DNA from: Massariosphaeria phaeospora
Taxonomy: Eukaryota; Ascomycota; Dothideomycetes; Pleosporales
DNA length: 64,000 bases
Direction of reading: 5' to 3'
Assembly: GCA_011032825.1 (NCBI GenBank)
Contig: JAADJZ010000027.1
Coordinates: 62,001 to 126,000 of the forward strand
The position numbers and the translations under genes were made by a program. Of this stretch, positions 32,688 through 45,109 are shown piece after piece; within the stretch, counting starts at the first letter, position 1; each line of letters opens with the position of its first letter. The notes under the pieces are model-generated. The model was not told where the DNA came from. It did not search any database and saw nothing but the letters and a program-made list of their open reading frames with translations.

Positions 32688-34520
32688 ACGTAATAGATTA
32701 TCGAACTCGCTAGATTACCGAACTCGCTAGATTTTGCTAAAACTACTACTTTCTCTATTAACGCAATATGTTTTAACCAACTAACGCGTTATTACACTAA
32801 TACGAAAGAAAACTTTAGCTTACTTTTAAAGCTCTTAATTCTAGCTAATTCTAAAGCTATTAAGCAGTTGTTATTGCTTTTAACGTTAAACGCTAGAGTT
32901 TTAACGAACGTGCAAGAGAAATTTTATTTTAAAGCAAATTACTTGCTAACTGCTAAAAGCTTACTACAACTAAAGAGCAAACAATTGTCTAATATATTCT
33001 TAACTTTAGTTTGCAAGAATTTGCACTCTAGCTGTTTAAAGTAGAAAATATAGTAGATAAACTATTAGAAGTGCAAAGTAAAAAGCTAGTAAATAAGAAA
33101 TAAGCTACAAGATTTGTAACGCGTTTAGGCGAGCTCAAAATAGCTTTTAATTAAGCAAAGAATTAGCAAAGAATACAATAAAAAGATTCTAAAGTAATTA
33201 GCGCGTAGTTTAAGCTTGTTAGAGATACTATAGTTAAGTACAGCATCTACAATAATAATATACACAACTTTAACAAAACTAGCTTTTAAATAAGCGTAAT
33301 TGAGTTTATAAAAGTTGTTACAAGCTTTTAAAAACGTACTCAACTTAATTTTATCTAGCTAGGCAATTAAGAGTAGGTAATAGTTATTCAAAGCATCTGC
33401 GCTGCAAGGTACGCAATCTCGCTTTTTATTATCTACAAAAAGCGCGTTTACATTTTAGCGTAGTACAAGAAGAACTTTATACCTAGCAATTAAAAGCTTT
33501 TAGTTTCTAAGAACAGCTAGACAAACAACGCTTTTAGTTTTAAATAGTTAAAGCATTTTAATGTGCATACAAAAGCGCGTTAGGTAAAAGTGTATTAGCT
33601 ACTTATTTTAAACAGCTATAAAAGCTACTAATCTTAGAATTCCAAAAACTATTGCTTTAAAAACAAAATCTTTACGCTTTGTATGCTAGCTTATTTATTT
33701 TATACTTTTAGCTTCTAGATGTAGTTTGCTTCTCGCTGCTAAAGCTAAAGTAATTTTAACGCGTTTAGAACTTAGCGCGCTAGCGCGTTTTCTATATCAA
33801 CAAAAAAAGTTTTCTGCTAGCTTTTAAAACCGCGTTTTTTTTAAAGTGTTTACAACAAAGAACTGCAAAAAAGCTTTTAAAGCTTTAAAGCTAGTTTCTA
33901 TTAACGCGCTAGTAGTTTTTAATTGTCTTGAAATACAGCTGTGTACTTTGCTACTACTTTTTGCACTAGAAACGCCGTAGTAGTCAAAGACTCTAAGCAA
34001 TACGCACGAGTTTAGATCTTAGTTAAAGCTAGTACGCAATTTTTTTCTTTAATTACTTATTACAGCTTAGGCTAGCTTCTCGCAGCTTATAAAAAGTAGT
34101 AAACTTATGCTATACTAAAACGCTTTTCTTGCTGCTTGCAATAAAAAGCTTAAAAAGCAATTAGCAAAGCTTACAAAGCGAAAATCGCGTAAGCGCAAGC
34201 GAATCTAGCAAGGTAGTACTATAGAGTATAAAACTACTGCAGCGTAAATAGCTACTAAAGCGTTTGTAGCGTCTTAGCAATCTAAAAAAGCTTGTAGTAG
34301 TAGTAATTAAGAACTAGCTTAACTAGCTCTACGACGTTGTAAAAACTGTAGCAGAACTAAGCATAACGCGCGAATATGCAAAAAAAATACAAAGATATAT
34401 TCTAAATTAGATGCAAGCACAACGTACGTAGGTTCTTTGTTTAATAGCAATAACATTAAAGAAGCGTAACGTAAGTTGGTGCTGCCAAGCCTTTTTAGCT
34501 AAAGTAATAGTAGAATACGT
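32688..34520 (+). mobile_element. Element I2
   Basis: About 1833 bp. Left end has two TCGAACTCGCTAGATTA modules; right end (AGTAGAATACGT|TA) retains only a damaged module. Plus-strand transposase debris is closely similar to I1 (27285-29133). It abuts A2 with a single shared TA. Confidence 0.82.
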
Positions 34521-34522
34521 TA

Positions 34523-35835
34523 GTATTAAAGCGTTTTAGTATAACTTTTGCATTTATTAGCTACACGCTTGTAGCTTGAAATCTTTTTTAAATAAGCTCT
34601 AGCCTTATTGTACTGCTCTACGCTAACTAAAATATTTAAAAAAAATTGCTTTTCTTAACGCTAATAAGCCTTTGCAATTGGTATAGATAGTAGTTGAGTT
34701 TTTAAGTATAGTACTTTGAAAGCAGCAAGAATATTACTACATTAAGCAGCTGTAAAGTGTAAGTTAAATAAAAAGAAAAAATAAAAAAGAATTCTTTTTT
34801 AGCGTTGTAGTAGTTAATAAACTTACGCGTAATATAGCTGCTATAGCTGTTAACAATAAAGAAGTACTATTGCCAACGCGCTTTTGTTGTAGTATAGCGC
34901 TTAAACAACAGCTAGCTATAGGCAGTACTTTAATTTTTATTAGTAGTATTCTAAACTTTAATATACGCAAGCGTACGTTAACGTACGTAGCTGCACTAAT
35001 TTGCGCTACTACAAAAGCGTACTAGCTATAGATTAGTAAGCGCAGCGCTTTACTTATTAAGCAATCTAAACTCTAGCAGTGCCGCTTATATACTAATTCT
35101 TTTAAATTAGCGTAAATTTAACTCGATATGTCGCTATTTTTAGTGCGAGATCTAAAACTGTAAAATCTTAAAGTAAATGCGCTTTTACTAAAAGCAATTG
35201 GATTTTTGTAATTTTTGCAGCAATTGATTTAACTCGTCGAGCGCTATAATATTAACTAAAAGTATTTTTGTATTTAACGCAAGGTTAGTAGGTGCAGTAA
35301 GTGCAGTAGAAAGTTAAAGTTTAGTAAAAAAACTAGCAGGGTTAGATTTGTAAGTAGCTCGCTTAAAACTTAGCAAGTTTAAAAATAAAAGCGCTATCGC
35401 AATAGGAATAGAAACTTAGTGCGAGAAACGAGAATATAATCGCTACTACTTACTACTAGCAAAGTAAATAACTTAGCATAGAAATTCGTATTGCTAGTGT
35501 AGCAGTGCCTAAGCTTACTTTAAGTATTTTAAACTTTAATGTTGCAGCAAATTCTTAGGTAATACTTTGCTAGCGTACGTTAACGTACGCTTGCGTATAT
35601 TAAAGTTTAAAGTGCTACTAATAAAAATTAGAGTGCTACTTATAGCTAGCTCAAACAACTACTTAAGCTACTTAAGCCTAAAGTTTCTTCGAAAAATCTT
35701 GCGAAATTGCTTGCGCGTAGCGCGAGCTTATTTTCTTAATGCAAATAATTCTCTCAATGCAAATGTTTAGCTATAGTTTTAATTTATTAGCGAAATACGC
35801 TTTCTTGTAACACAATTAAGCTAGTATAATTAATG
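34523..35835. repeat. Repeat debris with a 77-bp inverted repeat
   Basis: Stop-riddled AT-rich sequence. 34911-34987 and 35574-35650 are inverted copies (about 85-90 % alike by eye). Each carries the perfect palindrome CGTACGTTAACGTACG, which has the form of two element ends (ACGT) meeting at one TA. Sequence around 35656-35760 recurs inverted near 47560-47645. Confidence 0.6.
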
Positions 35836-36332
35836 ACGTACTTTACGAGTAGTTAAGCTACACAGGTTCGCAAAACACTTTTGCTAAGCTTCTACCAAAA
35901 CTACTTTATTCTAGCGCAAAACAGCTTATTTTAGCTCTATATAGAGCAATCTAACTTAACATATCATTTAGAGTTTACTTTTGCTACTTGCTTACACGTA
36001 CGCGCGTTATGCCTAGTTTAATTGCACTATTTATACTACTTTTAAAATAGTTTACCTACTCTAGCGCGCACTTGCGTTTTTAGCTTTTTTTTATTACTAC
36101 ACGCTCTAAACTCTTTTAGAGTAGTTAAACAAGCTTTATTTTTAACTATCAAAGTTTTTTTTGCTTAAACCTACTTTCTTTTACGCAATTTACGTTGCGT
36201 AGCAGCTTTATTTGCTACTTTTAGCTTAGCTATTTTTTATTGCGCTAACACTAGCTTGTGCGCAATAATAGCTGCTTTTTTAAAAACTTTTTTAAAAGCT
36301 TTTACTATAAAAGTTAGCGAGCTATTTATATA

Positions 36333-39300
36333 ACGTACTCTACGAGCGAGTAAGCTACACGAGCGAGTAAGCTACACAAGCGAGTAAGCTACTTGCGCCA
36401 AGACTCTACTAAAACTACAACGAATTAGCTTATTATATTGCTCTTTAGGCTAGTACAGCATATAATTGCATTAAATACTACTTTTGCGCTACATCTGCGT
36501 TATTCTTACACGTGCGCAAGTTGTGTTCTACTTTGCTACACTTACTACAGCGTTTTGCAAGCTAGTTGCTTTCATTAGCGCGCGCTTTCTTTTTTGCTTT
36601 CTTTTTATTACTACGCGCACTAAACTCCTTTAGAGCTGTTAACTTTTAGCTCTTTTTAACTATTAGTATTTTTTCTCTTTGTACACGCTTTCTTTTGTGC
36701 GATTTACGTTGCGTAGCAGCTTTGTTAGCTGCTTAAAGCTTAGCTACCTAGCTGCGCATTAACACTACCGTGCTAACGCGCGTAATACCTAGGTTCGCGT
36801 AATGCTCTACTAACTAACATGCTTACTACTACAAACTTAAGCCTATAACAACACGTACAATAGCTATTATTACGAGATTTTTTAGTAGAGCGATTGTAAT
36901 AAAGCTATTGTACAACTTGTTTTATTTATATTTAGATAGAACGTTGATGCTGCGGCTGCGGCAGTTTACTTTAGGTAGAGTAGCTAGTGCAGCTTTAAGT
37001 AACGCTGCGCAAGCTGCAGCAACGCGTATACGTTTCTAAAGCTTATTTTTAAATAAAGATACTTGTAAAGTCTTGCGCTTACTAGATTGAGCAGTCTAGA
37101 GCTCTTTTCTAGTGTTAAGTTCTGCTTTTTTAGCCGCTGCGATAGCTGCTTTTTTAGCTTTCTTACGATTGCGCTTAACTTTGAGCTTTTTCTACGCTAC
37201 ACGCTTTTTCTCTGCGATTTTTTTGTTGTACAAAGTAGCAGCTGCTTTAAGCTCTTTAGTATTTGCTTTTTGCAACTCTAGCTTTTTCTTCGTACGCTGC
37301 TTAACTACTTTACGAGCTATTGCTTTTTAGATCTTTCGCAGCAACTACATAATAGCTCTACTATAATACTCTTTGCGCTGCTAGAAGTTAAAGACAAAGC
37401 TTTTTTTCTTGTGCTTTTTGTAAGTAGTAAAGGCAGTTTTCAAGCTTTAGTTCTTATAGTAAAGCAGTTTATTTTGTACATAAAAATAGTGTACTAATTG
37501 AGAAAGCTGCTTCGACTTCTTTGCGCTAGTGTTAGTAACTGCAGCTCGTACAAAGCGCTCTATATAAATTTAATTTTTATTAGTAAAAGCTAACGATCGT
37601 AAAGCTCTATTCGAAGCTTTATTAGTAAAGCGTTTGAGTATTTTCTCTCGATCTATAGGCTAAATACTAGTAGCTTTAAAAAACTTAAGTACGATAGCTT
37701 TTTTGAACAAGGCACTTTAGGCTTTCTAAAACAGTAGAAAAAAGTTGCCTTTACGTATTAAAACTCGCTTGAGGCTTTGTTAAAAGTAGGTAGTAAAAGC
37801 TTTAGTATAGAAGCTTAATAAAAGCTTAAACATTACTACATTAAGCAGTTAAAACGTATAAGTACTATGAAGCAGCATAATACTAAAAAGTATCTAGTAG
37901 TTAAAACAGTAGCTGAGAAAGTCGTTAGTTAAGTAACTACTATAGCCGTTGACAATAAAAAAGTAGTAGTTTTTTTTACGGCGAGCTTTTTTCTTTGTAC
38001 AGCAGTTAAATACCTGCTCTAACTATACCAAACCAACGTTGTTGTTGCTCTAACCTAATAGTGTTAAGCTTACAAACACGTCGTGTTAACTAGCTTAAAT
38101 ATTAGCTACCTATGTTAATTCTAATGTGCTGTTAGCTAAAGCGTATAGCAGCCTAAGCGGTAACACTTTACTATTAGCACAAACTACTGCCAAAAGCGTT
38201 ACCTACTTCTAGAAGCTATTTTAAAAAGCTAACGTTACTTTTTTTTGCTTCTATTAGTGTCGTAAAAACACTCGTTTAGAGCGTTTAGTTACACTTATTA
38301 TAAAGCTTTTTTTGTTTATATTGTAAGTGTTCTTAGGCAAAACGTTGTACTTTTTTGTTTTACTATGCAAAAGCTCGAAATATAGGTTATATTTAAACCT
38401 TAAATTAGCGTAGTAACGTACAGCGTCTATACTAGAGGTATATTTAGAAATAAAATAGTTGCTGTTTTAGTTAATAAAGCGCGTTACCTAAGCGTTTGAA
38501 ACACGCGTTTTCGCTACTTTGCTAGCAAAATTTTAAATTATAGCTCGCGTAAAAAGTAGCTTTTGCTTTACTAAGTCTTTAATATAAGCGCAAAGCTTTA
38601 ACTTTTGTTGTAGATTAAAGTGTTGTTAAGCGGCTGCTTTAACTTGTTTTGAGCGTGTTATACCTCGTACGCGCTGCTTTAGCGTTAATCGCTTAACACT
38701 ATACTAATTAGAAATTGCTTGCAAAGAGAGTTTTGCATTAAGACTTTGCAATTTAAACGCTACAATTGCGTTATTAATTAGAGCTATAGTAGTTAAGATA
38801 TCGCGTGTTGAAAGTAGGTAGTTAGAACGGTTTTTGAAAGTTAGTAGAGCATTACGCGAACCTAGGCATTACGCGCGTTAGCACGGTAAAGAATGCGCTA
38901 TTCGCTTAGCGCCTTTTAAAAGCTTTCTAAAGGCATTAACTATTGAAGTAGGTAAGCTATCTACATGTCGCTAAATTCTCTCTTGAATTAGCTTTGATTG
39001 TAATTTAAATTTAAGAGTATTGCTTGGTTTTTAGGACTGCCAAAGAGCGTTGATAATATAAAGTAGTAATAGCGTGCGCAATTGCACGTTAAGCTTTGAT
39101 ATAACCGCTTCTAAGTTAAATAAAGCTAATTCAGCTTCTTTAAACTCTTCTAGAATATTATTAGTTGTAATTGAAGCGCTAAAGGTAGCTTTGAAGCATA
39201 GTAGAAACTTAAGTTTCGTAATGTAGTTAATATAGCTGCGCATTAGGTTCTTAGCTTAGCAGCTATACGCAACTTTCAACGGCGCAAAACAGCTTACATT

Positions 39301-40332
39301 AAGCAGCTGCAGCAGATGCGATAAGTAAAAAAGCATGTAGAAAGTAATAATCCTGTTCTCTTTGCAGTACTGCTAGAATTTAAGCGAGTTGTAGCTTTTA
39401 TAGCTATCGATTATAAGCAAGTAGTATGCGCTAATAGTATGCTTTTTTGTATACTTATTAAAGTGCTTTAACTACTTAAGACTAAGCTTATTTGTTGTCT
39501 AGCTGTTCTTAGAAACTGCAATAACCTAGTTTTGAAATAGATTCTTTTTCTTGTACTAGGCAAAGAGGTAGTGCTTGCTTTAAAAAATAATAAAAAGTAA
39601 AATCGCCTACTTCGTTGCGTTGACGCTTTGAATTACTGTTGTTTACTCTTAATTGCTTTGCTAGACGCTCTTTAGCCGTCCTTAGCGCTTAGAGCTTGTA
39701 ACAACTGCTTTAGTTAATATTATGCCTATTATAAAGCTAGACTTGTTAAAGTTGTAAGTGTTTTTATTTTAGATGCTGTACTTCGCTTTCATGTTCTCTA
39801 CAAGCTTAAACTACTTTTAAATAACTTTAGAATTCTCGCACAAGGCTTTCTTGTAGTTGTACTTGCAATTAAACTTAACTTTAAGCTTAAGTTAGCGCTT
39901 AACGAACGTACTAGGCTAATTTACGCTAACATAGCCTAGATAACGCTTAGCGCGCAAAGAATTGGCTATATTAGCTACAGCAGCGAGCTAAGAGAGAAAT
40001 TCTCGCGCGTTAAAGTTAAGTACATGCTAAACAATTACTTCTTTCTTTGTTTTAAGTAGATTTATTAAGTTGAGCGTAGAATCGCGTCGAAAGAGAGTTC
40101 TAGCGCGTTAACGCTTTAGAGTGTTTCAAAGTACATTATAAATTGCTGCAGCGCGTTGCTAAAAGAGATTTGCGTTTCTTTCAATAGCTTAAAGCGCAAG
40201 CTGCAATCGAGCTTCTTTTAGAGCTAGTAACTAGTTTTTTTGTTAAAGCATCGCGTTGTTAAGAGAGTTTTAGTAGAGTCTTAGCGCAAGTAGCTTACTC
40301 GCTTGTGTAGCTTACTCGCTCGTAGAGTACGT
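36333..40332 (-). mobile_element. Element C, nested in A3, interrupted by D
   Basis: TA on both sides. Left terminus carries three copies of a GCGAGTAAGCTACAC-type module, right terminus two. About 1879 bp without element D. Minus-strand transposase relic includes the block KLKFLLCFKATFSASITTNN at about 39100-39215. Confidence 0.85.
36768..38886 (-). mobile_element. Fot1-like element D, nested in C
   Basis: 2119 bp between TA duplications. Inverted repeats of about 46 bp begin CCGTGCTAACGCGCGTAAT and contain CGCGTAAT twice. This family lacks the ACGT cap of its neighbours and is longer. On the minus strand near 38640-38780 a Psq-type helix-turn-helix N-terminus is still legible (LSLQAIS, VKRLTLKQRVRGITRSKQ). 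Many stops. Confidence 0.8.
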
Positions 40333-41695
40333 TACCTTTAAATTCTTGCCTTTACAAGCGTTAATTGCGACTTTAATTTAAAAGTACTGCTTAGAGTTTG
40401 CGACTGCTAGAGCTTATTGCTAAAAAGTAGTAGTAATAAAGTAGCCAAACGTTAAAAGCTGTTATAACTTGTTTTAAGTTAAATAGAACTAATATAGCGC
40501 TTTAAACTTTTTTTTAAATATTACTACAAGTAATTGCTGCATTATAAGCGCGTATAAAGTGTAGTAAAAACTTAAGTTTTGTAATGTAAGTAATTTAGTT
40601 GCGCATGAGATTTTTAGCTTAGCGCTTGTACGCTTTTTTAAAAAAAGCAAAACAACTTACATTAAAAAGCTGCAAAAAGTGCAATAAGTGCGAAAGCATG
40701 CAAATAGTAATAATTTTGTTTTTTTTGTAGTATTGCTAGAATGCAAGCGAGTTATAGCTTTTATAACTATTAATTGCAAGTAGTTAGTAGCTGCTAACTA
40801 CTTTTTTCTTTGTATACTTATTAAAGTGCTTTAACTACTATAGTCTAAGCTTATTTGTTGTTTAGCTTTTTTTAGAAACTGCAATAACTTAGTTTTAAAG
40901 TAAATACTTTTCTTTATACTAAACAAAAAAGTAGTATTAGCTTTTAAAACTAATAAAAAGTAAAATAGCTTACTCTATTGCGTTAATGCTTTGGATAACT
41001 GTTGTTTACTTTTTATTACTTTGCTATATTGCCTTTAGCTGTTCTTGTTTCTCTAAAGCTATAACAACTGCTTTAGTTAATATCTAGCCTATTATAAAGC
41101 TTGTTTTGTTAAAGTTGTACGTGTTTACATTTTAGATACTATACTTAGCTTTTATATTAGCTACTAGGCAAAACTAGCTTTAAATAACTTTAAAACTCTT
41201 GCAAAGCGCTTTCTTGTACTTGTACTTGCGATTAAACTTTATTGTAAACTTAAAGCAGTGCATAACTTACGTACTAAACTAGTTTAAGCTAACCTAGCCT
41301 AAATTGCGCTTTGCGCGCAAGAAATTAGCTATATTAGCTACAGCTGCGAGCTTAAAGAAAAATCTGCGCAATATAAGCTTAAGTATATACTTAAAAACTA
41401 CGCTCTTTTTAGTTTTTGTTAGATTCATTAATTTAGGCTTATAATTTGCTTGTAAAAGTTGTTTAGCGCGTTAATAGCTTAGTATTGTTTAAAAGACGTT
41501 ATAAATAGCTGCAGCGCGTTGCAAAAAAAGTATTGCATTTTGTTTAAAAGCTTAAAAAGCAGTTTGTATCTAACGTTTATTAAAAGGTTCTATTTAGTGT
41601 TGTTGTTAAAGCATCGTGTACATAGGTAGAGTTAGTAGAAGTTAGCAAAAGTGTTTTGCAAACTCGTGTAGCTAAACTACTCGTAAAGTACATTA

Positions 41696-42398
41696 TATAC
41701 ATTTTATTAAAAGCTCTAGTTAGTTTGCAAGTTATCTAGCTAAGTGTTGCTAGCGTAGCTGCCTTTGTCGTTGCTATAGTTTCTATTCGCAATTTTATCT
41801 ACTATAGCTGTAGGCTGCGTTTGCAACTTAATTTTAACGCTTGTAAAATTAAGTTGCAAAGAAAGTAGTAAAGCGCTTTTTTAGCTATTATATTGTTGTC
41901 TAGTGTTGTAAGCTGTAGAAATTTTAAAAGAATAAACTTAGTATACGAATTAACTAGACAGCGCGCCTAGCTAGCTACTTTACAAGTAAGCGTTAAATTT
42001 GTTGTTGTACTATTCTTGCAATACTTAAAGCTGCTTAATCGTAGTATATACTCTAGTTTGCTTGTAGCTTTAGTATCGTAGCTGTAGTTGTTGTGCGCGT
42101 GTATTTATTGCGTTACGCTACGCTAAGCAAGTACGTTAGTTACTGCGCGCTTGTAGTACTTGCTACTATAGTTTCTAATTATAGGTAGTACTATAATTGC
42201 TTGTATTTATTAGCAATGTTAGTTACTTTGCGAAGTTATTTAGTAGCAAGTTTACTTTTAAAGCGAGCGAAGTTGTTAACCTGCTACTATTGTACTATCT
42301 TGCAAGCGTTTGAAAAGTATATTAGTTTGCTTTTAACGTTAAGCGCTTGCTGTTTGCAACAATAGCGCATATTTTTGGCAGTAACTGCTGCTTTTGTA
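41696..42398. other. AT-rich repeat debris
   Basis: No supported ends or domains; composition and stop density match the surrounding mutated repeats. Confidence 0.5.
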
Positions 42399-43908
42399 CA
42401 GTGTTCGTGCGCGTAATGCGCTAGTTCGCGTAATACGCTACTCTTATCAAAAATAGCTTAACATAAATAAAGCTATAGAGTTACCTACAATTAATATTAT
42501 TACAAGATATTTAAGTAGAGTATTATATTAATACTTGCGATTAATTTGTACTACTTGTATTTACCTAGAAGCTTAACGCTGCGGCTGCAACGCGTTAGAA
42601 TAGCTTAAGTAGCAAATACGCTTTCTAAAGCTTTCGTAGCATTTCTAGCATTAACGCTACGTTTGTAACGCTTTTTGCTTTGTAAAAATAGCTACGCAGC
42701 TTTTCTTTTACTTTTTTGTAAAAATTGTAAAGCTTTTGTAGCATCGCGAGCTTTTTTCTAGCGAGCCCGCTTTGCTGCTTTTTTCCTTTCTTTTTTTTTT
42801 GCTACCTTAGCTACTTTCCGCGCTACACGCTTTTTCTTTGCAATTTTCTTTTTGTATAGCTTAGCTACTTTCTTTAGCTTTGCTGTCTTTGCTTTTTAAA
42901 GTTGCTACTTCTAATTTTCTTACTTCTTAATTAACTAACGAACACGTGCTTTCTTTACTTTTCTTAGTAACTAGAAAATAGCTCTACTATAATACTCCTA
43001 GCGCTATTGAAAGTCTAAAGCTTTGCTTTTTTTCTTACGCTTTTTCTTAATAGATAGAGCCTGCTTAAGCCTATTTATTTTATACTTAAGTAGGTTATTT
43101 TAGACAAATAGGTAGTAAAGCGATTAACGAAGCTTTTGTGTATTTTTACTACTTTGATTACTTACTACAAAGCGTACAAGCTTATCTATCTTTTTTCAAT
43201 TATAATCGCTAAGTAATAATAAAAAGTTTTCTTTTAATTCTTAAGCTTTGGTAAATCTATTGAGAATAGAATTAGAATTAGAAAGTAATATATGCCTGTT
43301 GCTCTAAAAGAGCTAAAGATTATTAGTTTCTTAAAGAAAGTTTCTTACGCTTTCTAGAATAGTAGAAAGAAGTTGCCTTTAGTAATAGAAAAAAAGCCTT
43401 AGCTTGTTTAAAAGTAGTTTGATAGTTCTACTAAGTAGGTAGTTAATAGAAGCTTGAATATTGCTACATCAAGTAGCTAAAGCGTATAAGTCGAATAAGA
43501 AAGTAGAATAGCAAAGAAAATCTTGTTCTAGTTATAGTAGTTGATAAAATTCATAGTAATATAGAATTCGTAGCTATTTAGAATTAGAAGTTAATAGAAT
43601 TGTTGAGTTTTTTGTTTTGTACAGCAATTAAATACTTGCTTAAGTTAAGCAAGTTCAATATCGTTATTCGTTTAGCTAAAAAGTAATAAAGTAATAAAAA
43701 CTAAGTGTTCTTCTGCCTAGATATCGTCTACTTAGCTTAATTAAATGCTTTTGTTAGCAGCTTTATAGATAAAGCTTGAAAGCAAAGAAAATTTATTAGC
43801 GCATATATATACTAGAAGCGTAATCTATGCGCGATTACTATTCTAAAGTAATACTCTAACTTTCTTATTCTCTTACATTTGCTTGCTAAATATTCTTTTT
43901 AATTTGCT
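42399..43908 (-). mobile_element. Truncated Fot1-like copy related to D
   Basis: Left end TA|CAGTGTTCGTGCGCGTAAT aligns with the left end of D, including the doubled GCGTAAT. Following sequence (CTGCGGCTGCAACGC near 42570) parallels D near 36950. No right terminus found. Confidence 0.65.
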
Positions 43909-43913
43909 AACAA

Positions 43914-44295
43914 TGTTAGAATACTAAGTATAGTATATAAGCTATATTTAAGTTTATAACTACTATAAGTATAACTTATAAATTGTTAATAAACAATGTT
44001 TTTATTATAGACAAAGAGATTTTTTGTTATACATTGTTGATAACTATAAATAGAGTTATAACATTGTTTATAACAAAAAAACATTGTTAAAATCTATAAA
44101 TAGACTATAACATTGTTTACTACATTATTTAAAACGAAAACTATTTATAACTTTTTGTTTACATTGTTTATATACAATGTAGAGATATTAAGTATATATA
44201 AAAGCAAACTCTTGCAGCAAGTAAATAGTTTAACTACAACAAGATTACACTTACAATACTACAACATATTTATTCTTTTCTATTTTATACTATTA
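43914..44295 (+). repeat. Solo LTR of a Copia-type retrotransposon
   Basis: 382 bp starting TGTTAGAATACTAAG and ending CTATTA. It is flanked by AACAA on both sides (43909-43913 and 44296-44300), a 5-bp target duplication. The final TA would be CA before mutation. A TATATAAAA promoter-like box lies near 44195-44205. The same sequence, inverted, is the LTR at 57443-61921. Confidence 0.75.
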
Positions 44296-44392
44296 AACAA
44301 CTTTGTTAGCCGCAATTAAAACGAAACGCAAGCTATTAATAGCGTTTTATCTACAAACAAACGAATAAATAGAAAAAACAAATTAAACTATA

Positions 44393-45109
44393 ACGTTATT
44401 TACTACCAAGCGGCGCACTCTACCAAGCAGCGCACTTTACTAAAATCGTACTAAGAAACATAGTACACATTACGATTATACTGTATTATACAAGATTATA
44501 CTAAATCAACTAGTATTATTTAGTATTAGAATTACTAGAAGCAGCTACTCTATAGGTTCGCGCATTATGCTTTGTTCTATCGCAGCGTTTACAGCGTCGT
44601 TGTCGTAGTGCTGCACTTGCTGCACTATTACTACTTAACCTCTTTGCAATTATTTCCTGCTTACTACTACTTTTTTTAATAGCTAACTTGGCTCTAGCTT
44701 CTATTGTAAGCGTACTTTTTTTTTAAATGTACTTTTGTTTACGACTTTTACGCTTAGTTGCAGCTTTAACAGTAGTGCAAAGCTAGGCAATTTTATTAAC
44801 TATTAGTGCGTATTTGTAAGCTACTACTAACGCGCTTTTTTTAAGCTTTTGCAGCAACTCAACAATAGAAGTTAGTAATAAGTTAACGCGGAACCTAACT
44901 CTACTGCGAATAAAAGTAGATTGAGCTTCAAACTCGCGCGCGTTGCTTAGTGTTTGCGACTCTTAGATAGTAAGTTGCTAAAGCAGCTAATTAGGTATAA
45001 CATAGAAACGCATATTAAGTTTTGATATTACAGCATCTAAGTTGTGTAGAACAAGCCTAGCACTTCTAAAAGCTTTTTTAATGCCTTTCGCTGTAAACGT
45101 TTTAAGATA
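44393..45109 (-). mobile_element. Truncated element B2
   Basis: Left end TA|ACGTTATTTACTACCAAGCG with two TACCAAGCGGCGCACTC-type modules, closely similar to the left end of B1 (49832). It is cut at 45109 by element A4 and its remainder is not found beyond A4. Confidence 0.8.

Larger units (their letters stand above)
35836..41693 (-). mobile_element. Element A3, interrupted by C
   Basis: Ends ACGTACTTTACGAGTAGTT (left) and AGTACAT|TA (right, one RIP-type change). Without element C the length is about 1856 bp. Minus-strand transposase debris. The uninterrupted target is visible in A4 near 45598: GCTATTTATATGCTT, against GCTATTTATA-TA-[C]-TA-CCTTT here. Confidence 0.85.

Noticed and set aside
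36331..36400. Short tandem units that might suggest a CRISPR-like array
   Set aside because: They are the three direct modules of a transposon terminus, mirrored at the other end of the element, without spacers of fixed length.
37087..37330. Plus-strand Phe/Leu/Ser-rich frames suggesting a membrane peptide
   Set aside because: They are the antisense of the Lys/Glu-rich C-terminal region of the element D transposase.
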